From contig NZ_BDCK01000059.1 in the NCBI RefSeq assembly GCF_001613465.1, positions 1 through 32,309 on the forward strand: DNA of 32,309 nt, given 5' to 3'. Shown here one piece after another: positions 15,987 to 24,159 of this stretch. Within the stretch, counting starts at the first letter, position 1. Each line of letters starts with the position of its first letter. Position numbers and translations under genes: made by a program. Under the pieces are notes generated by a model, which had not been told where the DNA came from, ran no database searches, and worked only from the letters and a program-made list of their open reading frames with translations. The stretch comes from Nocardia niwae NBRC 108934 = DSM 45340 (GTDB lineage Bacteria > Actinomycetota > Actinomycetes > Mycobacteriales > Mycobacteriaceae).

Positions 15987-16310
15987 ATGGCGGCACCACG
16001 GAAGTTCGACGAGGAAACCCGCGCTCGGGCGGTAAGGATGTATCAGGACCGGATCCGCGAGCACGGTGACTCGATGGCCGGTGCACGCCGGCATGTCGGA
16101 GCGCTGCTGGATATCAACCCCGCCACTCTGCGGAACTGGGTCACCCGCGCCGAGCGGGGCGAGACCGGCCCAGCGTCCGCGGCGGAATCGGAGTCCGAGG
16201 AATTGAAGGCTCTGCGGCGCGAAGTCGTCGAATTGCGTAGGGCCAACGAGATTTTGCGGACAGCGAGCGCGTTTTTCGCGGCGGCGGAGGTCGACCGCCG
16301 ACTGCGGTGA
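15987..16310 (+). CDS. IS3-family transposase OrfA
   Basis: A 107-residue DNA-binding subunit. The N-terminal helix-turn-helix (RKFDEETRARAVRMYQDR, then GALLDINPATLRNWVTRAE) recognises the terminal repeats. The C-terminal leucine-zipper-like helix (ELKALRREVVELRRANEIL) mediates pairing with OrfB. The start is ATG 15987; a short AGGGAGA lies about ten bases upstream. The stop overlaps the orfB start at 16307, allowing coupling or programmed frameshifting to make OrfAB. The reading frame looks intact. Confidence 0.9.
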   Translation: MAAPRKFDEETRARAVRMYQDRIREHGDSMAGARRHVGALLDINPATLRNWVTRAERGETGPASAAESESEELKALRREVVELRRANEILRTASAFFAAAEVDRRLR

Positions 16311-17232
16311 TCGTCGACTACATCGACGACCACAAGACGAAATTCGGGGTCGACCCGATCTGCCGAGTGCTGACCGAGCACGGGCTCAAGATCGCCCCGT
16401 CCACCTACTATGCCGCCAAACAGCGCGGCATCAGCGCGTCCACCTGGGCCGATGCCCACACCGCGAACGCATTGTTCGACCTGTGGCGCAGCAACCGACG
16501 CCTGTACGGGGTGCGCAAACTCTGGCATGCCGCTCGCCGAGCGGGCCACAATATCGGCCGCGATCAAGTAGCGCGGCTGATGCGGTTGACCGGGATCGAC
16601 GGGGTTGTACGCGGGCGGCGCACCACGAGAACCACCGAATCCGGTCCGGCGGCCGCGCCGCGGCATCCGGATCTGATCGGCCGGGCGTGGTCGGTGCCGA
16701 TGCGTCCGGATCAGTGGTGGGTTGCCGATTTCACCTACTGCTGGACTCTGGCCGGGTTCTGTTACACCGCGTTCTGTGTGGATGTCTATTCGCGGCGGAT
16801 CCTGGGTTGGCGGGTGATGTCGTCGAAGACGACACCGTTGGTGACCTCGGTGCTCGAACAGGCGTTGTTCACCCGCCGGAGAACTGATTTCCGTTTCACG
16901 GCAACGGGATTGATACATCATTCCGACGCGAGAGCTCAATATACGTCACTGGCCTTCACCGAGGCATTACGGGATTCCGGGATGGCTGGATCCATAGGCA
17001 GTGTCGGGGATTGCTCGATAACGCGCTCATGGAATCGGCGATCGGGCTCTACAAAACCGAGCTGATCGACCGAAATCCGGTCTTCTCCGGCCGAGCCGAG
17101 TTGGAGCGGGAAACCGCATCCTGGGTGCACTGGTACAACACCCAGCGGCTGCACTCCGCGGTCGGATACCGGCCGCCGGTCGAATACGAACACCTCTACC
17201 ATCAACAGACCATCTCGGCCGAGGTGGCCTGA
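16307..17232 (+). pseudogene. IS3-family transposase OrfB (DDE integrase), frameshifted
   Basis: Catalytic subunit with rve-type integrase core. The first Asp is in WWVADFTYC, and the second in HHSDARAQYTS (usually HSDAGSQYTS, so this copy is also mutated). The final Glu is in ALMESAIGLYKTEL. The frame breaks at about 17009-17012: after GSIGSVGD the sequence LDNALMES continues one base out of frame, which fits a one-base deletion. The catalytic Glu and the C-terminal 70 residues (to SAEVA, stop 17232) are thus separated from the rest. The element cannot transpose unaided. Confidence 0.88.
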
Positions 17233-17240
17233 ACACGGGT

Positions 17241-17264
17241 CTCCACCGGATCCAGGACGGTTCA
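17241..17264 (-). repeat. right terminal inverted repeat of the IS3 element
   Basis: Complement reads TGAACCGTCCTGGATCCGGT followed by GGAG, pairing with the left end with four mismatches. Confidence 0.85.
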
Positions 17265-17402
17265 CCGCGGGGTGGGCTGAAGCCTTGCAGGCGCTGGTGC
17301 GCGACGGTCTGGGCCTCGGTGTACTTCAGCAGCCCGTCGGCGCCGTGGCGGCGGCCGAGACCGGAGTCGCCCATGCCACCCATCGGCGACCCGCTGCGCT
17401 AG
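17265..17402 (-). pseudogene. 3' fragment of an aldehyde (succinate-semialdehyde) dehydrogenase gene
   Basis: On the minus strand the stretch reads SPMGGMGDSGLGRRHGADG and then LLKYTEAQTVAHQRLQGF. This is the C-terminal region of NAD(P)-dependent succinate-semialdehyde dehydrogenases of the GabD2 type, where GGxxxSGxGRRHG is conserved. It is preceded by a stop codon at about 17400, and the reading is cut at 17264 by the IS3 right end. The catalytic Cys and cofactor domains are absent. It is a relic of the gene hit by the IS. Confidence 0.75.
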
Positions 17403-17477
17403 ATCCGTCGGCATCACATGTGCATCCGCCGTCTTCACTTCCGCCGTCGATGCGGGTTTGTCGGACGTATCCTCTTC

Positions 17478-18503
17478 CTACGGTTCGAACACCAACAGTG
17501 GTTTCCCTCCGTGTTCGGGAGCTTCGGCCGAATAGACTGCTTCGCTGAACTTTTCAAGAAGGAACGGCTGGCCCTCCGGCACGCGCAACACACCGCTGTC
17601 GGCGAGCTGGACTGTGCGCTCGATCGCTGCGGCCATCCGATCCTTCGGGGTCTCAGCGAACCAGCGGAACAGCCAAAACCCTCGAATGATCTTCGTTTCG
17701 TAGATCAGTGAACGCGCGAAGATCGGGATGGTGAGTTTGCCGGGATCGGTTTGGCGGTGTGTAGACAACGCGCCGTAGAAGACCACCTCACCGTGTGGTG
17801 CCAGCGCACGTGACACGTCCGCGCCCACCTGGCCAGCGACGCAGTCGATCGCCTTGGACACGCCGTCGGCGCCTGCGATGTCGGCCACCCGTTCGCGCAG
17901 GTCTTCGTCTTCCGTGCAGATCACCGCGGTGCCCCCGAGTTCGCGAATGTCTTCGACAGCGGATCGACGGCGAACGACGTTGAGGGTCTTGAATCCGACA
18001 TGCGCCCCGAGTTGGATGACCGACCGGCCAACGATCGAACCGGCCGCGGTCTGCAGCAGCCATTCACCCTGTCGAAGATCGAGTTCATCACCGGTCAAGA
18101 TCACGGCCGTGAGCGGATTGGCGAGAATTTGGGCGGCCGTTGAATCGCTCATACCAGCGGGAACAGGCAAGACCCGCCCGGCATCGGCGATAACATACTC
18201 CTGCCACGTGCCCGCGACCCCGACCGTGATGACGCGTTGCCCGATGGTCAGACCGTCTGTGCCGCTACCTATTTCGTCGATCACACCCACGGATTCGATT
18301 CCGGGTACGGTCGGGAACCGTGGGGTGAATCCGTATCTTCCGCGGATGGTATGCAGATCGCTGGCATGGACAGGCACAGTTGTCACCCGGATCCGGACCT
18401 GGCCGGGACCGGGCTCCGGAAGTGGGCGGGTCTGTAGGTGCAGGACCTCGGACGGTTCGCCCACCTTCTCGGCGACGACAGACCGCATCGTTCGCATTTT
18501 CAT
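17478..18503 (-). CDS. MDR-superfamily oxidoreductase (enoyl reductase/quinone oxidoreductase-like)
   Basis: A 341-residue medium-chain dehydrogenase/reductase. The N-terminal GroES-like domain (ADH_N) reads VHASDLHTIRGRYGFTPRFP and VPGIESVGVIDEIGSGT. The nucleotide-binding domain begins LLQTAAGSIVGRSVIQLGAH. Zinc ligands of true alcohol dehydrogenases (Cys and His near residues 40-65, and the four-Cys lobe) are absent, so a zinc-free NADPH-dependent reductase of the quinone oxidoreductase or trans-2-enoyl-CoA reductase type is likely. AAGGAG lies four bases before the start at 18503; ATG 18497 or 18488 are alternatives. It stands alone on the minus strand, about 170 bp from the SRPBCC gene. 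Confidence 0.85.
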   Translation of the reverse strand: MKMRTMRSVVAEKVGEPSEVLHLQTRPLPEPGPGQVRIRVTTVPVHASDLHTIRGRYGFTPRFPTVPGIESVGVIDEIGSGTDGLTIGQRVITVGVAGTWQEYVIADAGRVLPVPAGMSDSTAAQILANPLTAVILTGDELDLRQGEWLLQTAAGSIVGRSVIQLGAHVGFKTLNVVRRRSAVEDIRELGGTAVICTEDEDLRERVADIAGADGVSKAIDCVAGQVGADVSRALAPHGEVVFYGALSTHRQTDPGKLTIPIFARSLIYETKIIRGFWLFRWFAETPKDRMAAAIERTVQLADSGVLRVPEGQPFLLEKFSEAVYSAEAPEHGGKPLLVFEP

Positions 18504-18675
18504 GACGCTCCTTCGGTCGAATCCAGATCACGCAGTGGTTCGGTCGCCTCCCCGAGCTCAGCCCGCGGCGCGGTGGAATCGTCCTCGGGAAACAGCCGGT
18601 CGCGGCTGCTGGCGTCGCCTTTCAATTCGCGGGTGATCGGTGGCTATCCGCCTGTGTCCCGGTGATGCGATCCGG

Positions 18676-19143
18676 TCACTGGCGTTCGGCCGTTCCGCCG
18701 CCGTTGTCGCGAGTTTCGATGGCTTTGACGGTCTTGTCGAGGGCCTGTCGCAGGACGCGTTTGCCGACGGTGCCGACCACGGCTTCGAGGACTCGTCCCT
18801 TGAGGTTCTTGCCCTCGCGCACGATGACGACATCCAGATCGGTCTTCCCGTCCTCCCGGCGGTGGAAGGTGTAGGTGTGGCCCGAGTGGCCGCCCCATAC
18901 ATTCGAGTCGGTAGTCGTCATGACGACACGGTCCGGGTTCGACCAGTCGTAGTGCAGGCGTTCCCAGATGCCGCGCGAGCCCTCCGTGACGTCGGCCTCA
19001 CGCCGGCCCCGGTCGTGGACTTCGAGGTATTCGTCGGCGCTGTTGCCGAACACCTGGGAGCGGCCCGGCCCGAAATCGGTGAGCGCCGCGACGAACTGCT
19101 CCGGCGACGAACTGGTCGTCTCCTTGAAATGGATGGTGGACAT
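18676..19143 (-). CDS. SRPBCC-family (START-like fold) protein
   Basis: A 155-residue protein with the helix-grip fold of the polyketide cyclase/Bet v 1 superfamily. Landmarks are HFKETTSSSPEQFVAALTDF at the start, WERLHYDWSNPDRVV with the long beta-sheet, HTYTFHRREDGKTDLDVVIV, and a C-terminal helix (VGKRVLRQALDKTVKAIE). Such proteins bind lipids or other hydrophobic ligands; no ligand can be named. AAAGGAG precedes the ATG by about seven bases. A gap of 172 bases with no gene lies between it and the oxidoreductase downstream on the same strand. Confidence 0.82.
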   Translation of the reverse strand: MSTIHFKETTSSSPEQFVAALTDFGPGRSQVFGNSADEYLEVHDRGRREADVTEGSRGIWERLHYDWSNPDRVVMTTTDSNVWGGHSGHTYTFHRREDGKTDLDVVIVREGKNLKGRVLEAVVGTVGKRVLRQALDKTVKAIETRDNGGGTAERQ

Positions 19144-19634
19144 TGTCTGGCTCCTTTACGGTTTGGGGTGACAGGTCAGAATCACGGTCGGGTACCGCGT
19201 CCGCGGCAGTTGAGACCTGGAGCGGCTCATAGGCCCGCATTGTTCCGTCGGCATGGACAGCGCTGGTTCGAAACCAGTAGATGGAAACGATCTGGACGAG
19301 GTCCTCATCGGGCTGTTCGCCCCATGCCGCAGGGCGCGCCACGCCATGGAAACCAGCGCCGTCGGCCGGAAACATATGGGACCGCGTGACCGCTCTCGGC
19401 GTGTGCGGTGTCCCTATTGATGAAGCATGAGCTTCAGTAGAGGCCGGCGCAAGGCCAGGAATCGCCGAGCCCAGCTAGCTCGCCTTTCCGCGCCGAGGTG
19501 TCGGGGACGCGTGCGTGTCATGGGCCGGTCCCTCTTGCGCAACCGTGGCGGGAGCGCGACGGTGTGAGTGTGAGTCCCACCCCCGCCGGGCTCGTCGGAC
19601 AAGGCGACGGACCGACCGATCCTTGGGAGGAAAG
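19144..19634. other. 491-bp intergenic region between divergent genes
   Basis: Lies between the SRPBCC gene (minus) and the SDR gene (plus) and should carry both promoters. A minus-strand frame at 19375 opens with a composition like coding DNA (GEQPDEDLVQIVSIYWFRTS) but runs well into the SRPBCC gene in another frame and has no clear ribosome binding site; it may be the start of a decayed gene. A 46-codon Arg-rich frame at 19427-19567 is not convincing. GGGAGGAAAG at 19625-19634 is the ribosome binding site of the SDR gene. Confidence 0.4.
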
Positions 19635-20549
19635 ATGGCGAACAGGTGGACCGAGCACGACATACCAGCCCAGAAGGGACGACTAGCGGTCGTCACCGGC
19701 GCCAACAGCGGACTGGGGTTCGAGACGGCCCGAGCGCTCGCGGCGCACGGCGCGTCGGTGGTGTTGGCGGTGCGGGACGTGGACAAGGGCAAGCATGCCG
19801 CGGACCGTATTGCCAGTGCGGTTCCCGGCGCGGACACCGCCATCCAACAGCTGGACCTGACCTCGCTGGCATCTGTGCGCACTGCTGCCGAACAGCTGAA
19901 ATCCGCTCACGCCACGATCGACCTCTTGATCAACAACGCCGGGGTGATGTACCCGTCGAGACAGACCACCAGCGACGGGTTCGAGCTGCAATTCGGGACG
20001 AATCATCTGGGACACTTCGCGCTCACCGGGCTGCTGCTCGACAGCATGCTGCCGGTGCCGGGCTCGCGGGTGGTCACGGTCAGCAGTGTCGGACATCGAA
20101 TCCGGGCGCGAATCGACTTCGACGATCTGCACGGCGAACGGTCCTACAACCGGGTGGCGGCCTACGGCCGGTCCAAGCTGGCGAATCTGATGTTCACCTA
20201 CGAACTGCAGCGTCGCGTGTCCGGCAACGGCAAAACGATCGCGGTCGCGGCACACCCCGGTGCCGCGAACACCGACCTGATGCGCAACATGCCCACCGCG
20301 CTGCGTGCGCTCGTGCCTGTCATCGCGCCCCTCATCACACAGACCCCAGCGATGGGCGCCTTGCCGGTCCTGCGCGCGGCCACCGATCCCGGCGTGCTCG
20401 GCGGTCAGTACTACGGGCCGGGCGGATTCCTGGAGACCCGCGGCTACCCGAAAATCGTCGAATCGAGCGCCCGATCCCACGACATGGCGATCCAGCAACG
20501 CTTGTGGACGGTCTCGGAGGAACTGACCGGAGTCACCTTCCCCGTCTGA
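19635..20549 (+). CDS. short-chain dehydrogenase/reductase (retinol-dehydrogenase-like SDR)
   Basis: A 304-residue NAD(P)-dependent oxidoreductase. The cofactor motif TGANSGLG is at residues 21-28. The structural NNAG lies in LLINNAGVMYP, and the catalytic YxxxK is YGRSK (Tyr177, Lys181), with Ser in TVSSVGHR about 25 residues before it. HPGAANTDLMRN after the active site is typical of the retinol dehydrogenase/WWOX-like group of classical SDRs. The start ATG 19635 has GGGAGG at 19625-19630; the longer frame back to 19515 is Arg-rich and unsupported. The substrate is unknown. Its neighbours suggest a stand-alone housekeeping or detoxification role. Confidence 0.9.
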   Translation: MANRWTEHDIPAQKGRLAVVTGANSGLGFETARALAAHGASVVLAVRDVDKGKHAADRIASAVPGADTAIQQLDLTSLASVRTAAEQLKSAHATIDLLINNAGVMYPSRQTTSDGFELQFGTNHLGHFALTGLLLDSMLPVPGSRVVTVSSVGHRIRARIDFDDLHGERSYNRVAAYGRSKLANLMFTYELQRRVSGNGKTIAVAAHPGAANTDLMRNMPTALRALVPVIAPLITQTPAMGALPVLRAATDPGVLGGQYYGPGGFLETRGYPKIVESSARSHDMAIQQRLWTVSEELTGVTFPV

Positions 20550-20930
20550 TCGCCACCCACGACCGGAAGGCCGTCAGCGAAGACCCCCCACTCGATGCCT
20601 TATCAGCGGTTGTCGAGATCGACTGCGGGGCCGTGCCCGGCCGAGTTTTCTAGTCCACATTTCGGCCACGATTCACGTCACTTCGGGGTTGTTGCCCGGG
20701 TGGGCGTAGGAAGCACAGCATGTGTCCGACGGGGCGTCTCAGGCGTCGGGGGCGGCCTCCCCAGGTGGTGTTGACGACACCGGCGTTGGCCATGGAGCAG
20801 GATGACGATGCCTCGTCGGTGGAGTCCTTGCGCAGGTGGCCGCTGTTCCTGGCGCGAGCGGGCATGGAGCCGTGACTCCCGGTGTTCCCGTGGGTACACT
20901 GTGTGGCGTAGTTGGCTTCCCACTTTCGAC

Positions 20931-20960
20931 CTGCTGAGACCTTGTCACACCGCTCAGCAG
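20931..20960. promoter_or_regulatory. perfect 8-bp inverted repeat, candidate operator or hairpin
   Basis: CTGCTGAG (20931-20938) and CTCAGCAG (20953-20960) are perfect complements separated by 14 bases, so the half-site centres are 22 bp apart, about two helix turns. That suits a dimeric repressor, or a stem-loop in RNA. It lies about 280 bp before the first gene of the stress island. Confidence 0.35.
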
Positions 20961-21137
20961 TCCCGATCTTTCGTATCGGAGTTCTACTCGTGGAAGCACC
21001 GGAGTAGTGGCTGATGCCCGGAGTGCGCGCACCGGCCGCCTCGAGCGGGTTCCGGCACTCCTATGCCCCAGCCGGGGTGTGGACGCCACCGCCTCCCGTT
21101 CTGTCGACGCCTACAGGCGGATGAAGAACTTTCAGCG

Positions 21138-21160
21138 GTTGAGCCGTCCGTGAGTTCAAG
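21138..21160. promoter_or_regulatory. weak HAIR-like element upstream of the chaperone operon
   Basis: GTTGAGC, nine bases, GTTCAAG resembles the HspR operator CTTGAGT-N7-ACTCAAG only in part: spacing is nine rather than seven and the right half differs. Its position about 80 bp before the operon fits, but the match is too poor to rely on. Confidence 0.2.
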
Positions 21161-21239
21161 CGGTTGACCGACCGGCCGGACGCCGAACTGGTTCGCGCCT
21201 GCTCGGCGAACACCCAATCATCGACGCCCGGGGGGCGTG

Positions 21240-21742
21240 ATGTCAGAGTCCGATCGTGGAACCTCGCCGATACGTCCGAACCAACCTGCCTGCCAGGTAA
21301 TGGCAACGTTCGACAACTTCGCCGACGCTGAAAGCGCCGTCGAGTACCTCTCAGACCGGCATTTCATGGTCGACAAACTGGCCATCGTCGGACGCGACAT
21401 CGAGCTGGTCGAGCAGGTCGTCGGCCGATTGAACTACGGCTGGGCCGCTCTGCGAGGGGCCGCCGCGGGCGCGCTGACGGCGCACTGTTCGGCTGGATCT
21501 TCGGATTACTCGACTGGGTCCAGCGGCTGCTCACAGGCCTCATGCTCGCCTGCTACGGGCTGGTGTTCGGCGCTGTTGTCGGCGCCCTGCTCGGCCTTCT
21601 CATGTACGCGCAGCGGGGCGGCCGGCGCGACTTCACCTCAATCCAGTCGTTACAACCACGTCACTACGAAGTCCTCGCCGACGTCGAGGTCGCGGACGAA
21701 GCCGTTCGCCTGCCCGCCGGCCGGACCGATCGAAAGGAATAA
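21240..21742 (+). pseudogene. GSP17M-like general stress protein, one-base frameshift
   Basis: The 5' part encodes VMATFDNFADAESAVEYLSD and DKLAIVGRDIELVEQV, the N-terminus of the general stress protein 17M-like domain (PF11181). The 3' part, in another frame, encodes a Gly/Leu-rich transmembrane region (LACYGLVFGAVVGALLGLLM) and a soluble tail ending RTDRKE. The frame shifts at about 21478-21481 in GACGGCGCAC, where one extra G would restore GALTGALFGWIFG. It is therefore either a true one-base deletion or a sequencing error. The intact protein would be about 167 residues with a membrane-associated middle. The start is ATG 21240. It ends three bases before dnaK, so it is the first gene of the operon. 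Confidence 0.8.
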
Positions 21743-21745
21743 GTC

Positions 21746-23629
21746 ATGGCGACCGCTGTAGGTATCGACCTGGGCACCACGAACTCGGTCATCGCAAGCT
21801 GGCAAGGCGGCGAGCCGGGGGTGATCTCCAATGCCGAGGGAGCGCGGACGACGCCGTCGGTGGTGGCCTTCACCGAGAGCGGGGAGCGGCTGGTGGGTCA
21901 GCTCGCCCGACGGCAGGCGATCTTGAATCCGAAGGGAACAATTTACTCCGCGAAACGCTTCATCGGACGTCACTACGACGAGGTCTCCGAGGAGGCCAAA
22001 GCGGTCAGTTTCGACGTCGTGCCGGGTGACAACGGTGAGGCTCGATTCGACGTGCGGGGCAAGAAGTACGCGCCGGAGGAGATCAGTGCCCTCGTGCTGC
22101 GCAAGCTCGTCGACGACGCGAGCAAGTTCCTCGGTGAGAAGGTCAAAGAAGCGGTCATCACCGTTCCCGCGTACTTCAACGACGCGCAGCGCAACGCCAC
22201 CAAGGACGCCGGCCGGATCGCAGGCCTCGAGGTTTTGCGGATCATCAACGAGCCGACCGCCGCGGCACTGGCATACGGCATGGACAAGCAGACCCACGAG
22301 ACCGTACTGGTCTTCGACCTCGGCGGCGGCACCTTCGATGTGAGCCTGCTCGACGTCGGTGAGGGAGTGGTCGAGGTTCGTGCCACGGCCGGCGACTCAC
22401 ACCTCGGCGGCGACGACTTCGACCGACGTCTGGTGGACTACCTCGCCGACGAATTCCAACGGGCGGAGAACATCGATCTGCGCAAGGACGCCCAGGCGTT
22501 GCAGCGCCTCTTCGAGGCAGCAGAGAAAGCCAAGGTCGAGCTGTCCTCGGTGACGCAGGCCCAGGTCAACCTGCCCTTCGTCACCGCTGACGCGAACGGT
22601 CCCAAGCACCTCACCACCACGATAATGCGATCGAAGTTCGAGGATCTGACGGCGGATCTGGTGGAACGCTGCCTCGGCCCGGTGAAGCAGGCGATGAGTG
22701 ACGCCAAGGTCACCGCCAACGACATCGACGAGGTGATTCTGGTCGGTGGTTCGACACGTATTCCGGCGGTGCAGGCGCTGGTCCGCCGGCTCACCGGCGG
22801 CAAGGACCCCAACATGAGCGTCAACCCGGACGAGGTTGTGGCGCTCGGCGCCGCAGTCCAAGCGGGCGTACTCAAGGGCGAGGTCTCCGATGTGCTGCTG
22901 CTCGATGTCACCCCGCTGTCCCTCGGCGTCGAGACCCAGGGCGGGGTGATGACCAAGATCATCGAGCGCAACACGACGATCCCGGTCCGGCGCAGTGAAG
23001 TGTTCGCCACCGCGGAAGACAATCAGCCCGCGGTGGATGTCGTGGTCCTGCAGGGCGAACGCGAACGGGCCGCCGACAACCGGGTGCTCGGTCGGTTCCG
23101 GCTGGAAGGCATCCGCCCGGCACCTCGTGGCGAGGCCCAAGTCGAAGTCACGTTCGACATCGACGCCAACGGCATCCTCCACGTCACCGCCCGCGACAAG
23201 GACACCGGTAAGGAGCAGAGCATCACGATCAGTGAGCAGAGCAACCTCGACCAGAGTGAGGTCGAGCGCATGCTCGCGGAAGCCGAACGGAACCGCGCCG
23301 AGGACGAGGCGCTGCGAAAGGCGGTCGACGCGCGCAACGCGCTCGATTCGGTTGCCTATCAAGTGGAACGGCGACTCGCCGAACTCGGCGACAGTGCCCC
23401 ACCGCACGACAAGGCACGCGCCGAGATGCTGATCGCCGACGCCAGGAAAGCCGTGGAAGGCAATGCTCCCCCCGAGGAGGTAGAGCCACTCACCTCCGAG
23501 CTGCAGCAGCTGCTCTACGGGCTCGCACCGGTCCAGTCCGGCGGCGGAGACGGACACCAGGCAGGCGGCGGAGACGCTGCGTCGTCGGATGACGACGACG
23601 TGATCGACGCCGAATTCGATCGAAGCTGA
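21746..23629 (+). CDS. dnaK: molecular chaperone DnaK (Hsp70), accessory copy
   Basis: Full-length Hsp70 of 627 residues that folds client proteins in an ATP-driven cycle with DnaJ and GrpE. The ATPase domain begins GIDLGTTNSVI (residues 6-16); DLGGGTFDVS at 191-200 is the second phosphate loop, and VGGSTRIPAVQ the adenosine site. The substrate-binding domain starts near LLLDVTPLSLGVETQGGVMT, and the C-terminus ends with an acidic DDDDVIDAEF tail like that of housekeeping DnaK. The start ATG 21746 follows AAGGAATAAG. The operon is grpE, dnaJ, cbpM, clpB, not the common dnaK-grpE-dnaJ-hspR. Linkage to clpB and redox genes, and location among IS scars, suggest an extra copy; the rest of the genome is not visible, so this is an inference. 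Confidence 0.95.
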   Translation: MATAVGIDLGTTNSVIASWQGGEPGVISNAEGARTTPSVVAFTESGERLVGQLARRQAILNPKGTIYSAKRFIGRHYDEVSEEAKAVSFDVVPGDNGEARFDVRGKKYAPEEISALVLRKLVDDASKFLGEKVKEAVITVPAYFNDAQRNATKDAGRIAGLEVLRIINEPTAAALAYGMDKQTHETVLVFDLGGGTFDVSLLDVGEGVVEVRATAGDSHLGGDDFDRRLVDYLADEFQRAENIDLRKDAQALQRLFEAAEKAKVELSSVTQAQVNLPFVTADANGPKHLTTTIMRSKFEDLTADLVERCLGPVKQAMSDAKVTANDIDEVILVGGSTRIPAVQALVRRLTGGKDPNMSVNPDEVVALGAAVQAGVLKGEVSDVLLLDVTPLSLGVETQGGVMTKIIERNTTIPVRRSEVFATAEDNQPAVDVVVLQGERERAADNRVLGRFRLEGIRPAPRGEAQVEVTFDIDANGILHVTARDKDTGKEQSITISEQSNLDQSEVERMLAEAERNRAEDEALRKAVDARNALDSVAYQVERRLAELGDSAPPHDKARAEMLIADARKAVEGNAPPEEVEPLTSELQQLLYGLAPVQSGGGDGHQAGGGDAASSDDDDVIDAEFDRS

Positions 23630-23637
23630 GGCACGCG

Positions 23638-24153
23638 ATGGAAAGGTCTGCAGATCATTCGACGACCGAGTCGACTACCGACGGGGATCAGACCGAGACG
23701 GCGCCGGATCGCACCGACACGGGGGCCGAGCTGGCTCAACTCGAGGACCGCTGGCGCAGGGCCCTTGCGGATCTGGACAACCTGCGCAAGCGGTTTGCCA
23801 AGGATCTGGACCGTGCCCGCGCCGCGGAGGTGGCGAAGGTTTCCGCCGCGTGGCTCCCGGTGCTGGACAATTTGGAGCTCGCGTTGGCCCATGCGGGCAG
23901 CGATCCCCAGGCCGTCGTCGAGGGCGTGAAGGCGACCCGGGACCAGGCGGTACAGGTGCTGGCCCAGCTCGGCTTCGAGCGCCACGACGAGGTCGGTGTG
24001 CCGTTCTCCCCGGAGCTACACGAAGTGGTCAGCGTGGTGTCCCAACCCGACGTTCCCTCCGGGACCGTGATCGAGGTCTTGCGCCCGGGCTATGGAGAGG
24101 ACGGTCGGCAGTTACGTCCCGCCTCGGTGGTCGTCAGCCGACCCGAGGGGTGA
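23638..24153 (+). CDS. grpE: nucleotide exchange factor GrpE
   Basis: A 171-residue cochaperone that speeds ADP release from DnaK. The first 30 residues are acidic and polar (TTESTTDGDQTETAPD), typical of actinobacterial GrpE. The long coiled-coil helix is RRALADLDNLRKRFAKDLDR. The beta-domain contains FSPELHEVVSVV and GTVIEVLRPGY, the signature of the family (PF01025). It starts eight bases after dnaK and ends six bases before dnaJ. It is slightly short compared with about 180-220 residues usual for the phylum. Confidence 0.93.
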   Translation: MERSADHSTTESTTDGDQTETAPDRTDTGAELAQLEDRWRRALADLDNLRKRFAKDLDRARAAEVAKVSAAWLPVLDNLELALAHAGSDPQAVVEGVKATRDQAVQVLAQLGFERHDEVGVPFSPELHEVVSVVSQPDVPSGTVIEVLRPGYGEDGRQLRPASVVVSRPEG

Positions 24154-24159
24154 GCACCG

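Larger units (their letters stand above)
15932..17264 (+). mobile_element. IS3-family insertion sequence, 1333 bp, inactivated
   Basis: Complete element bounded by 24-bp imperfect inverted repeats (20 of 24 matching) and containing orfA and orfB in the IS3 arrangement. Flanking bases (GAT left, CCG right) do not match, so no target duplication remains. The right end abuts an aldehyde dehydrogenase gene fragment. The left neighbour is the recombinase remnant rather than the rest of that gene, so DNA on one side was deleted or exchanged after insertion. orfB has a frameshift. Confidence 0.88.
20550..21239. other. 690-bp gene-poor region upstream of the stress island
   Basis: No credible gene. 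Short frames on both strands overlap each other and have non-coding composition. The region must contain the promoter of the chaperone operon. Two inverted repeats stand out: CTGCTGAG/CTCAGCAG at 20931-20960, and CCGAT/ATCGG at about 20963-20979. A direct pair of half-sites near 21138-21160 loosely resembles a HAIR operator. The 5' half may be degraded DNA. Confidence 0.4.

Noticed and set aside
18998..19375. minus-strand frame upstream of the SRPBCC gene
   Set aside because: Its second half is an overlapping frame inside the SRPBCC gene; the first half could be decayed coding DNA but I cannot support a gene.
19427..19567. 46-residue Arg-rich peptide
   Set aside because: No good ribosome binding site, and Arg-rich frames arise by chance in this base composition.
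21138..21160. genuine HspR HAIR operator
   Set aside because: Spacing and right half-site deviate from CTTGAGT-N7-ACTCAAG; kept only as a weak candidate.
20550..21239. CRISPR array or tRNA in the gene-poor region
   Set aside because: No regularly spaced repeats and no cloverleaf-like sequence with the T-loop GTTCGA pattern in place.
22397..23557. 386-codon minus-strand frame
   Set aside because: Antisense shadow of dnaK; long open antisense frames are common in GC-rich coding DNA and the product resembles nothing.
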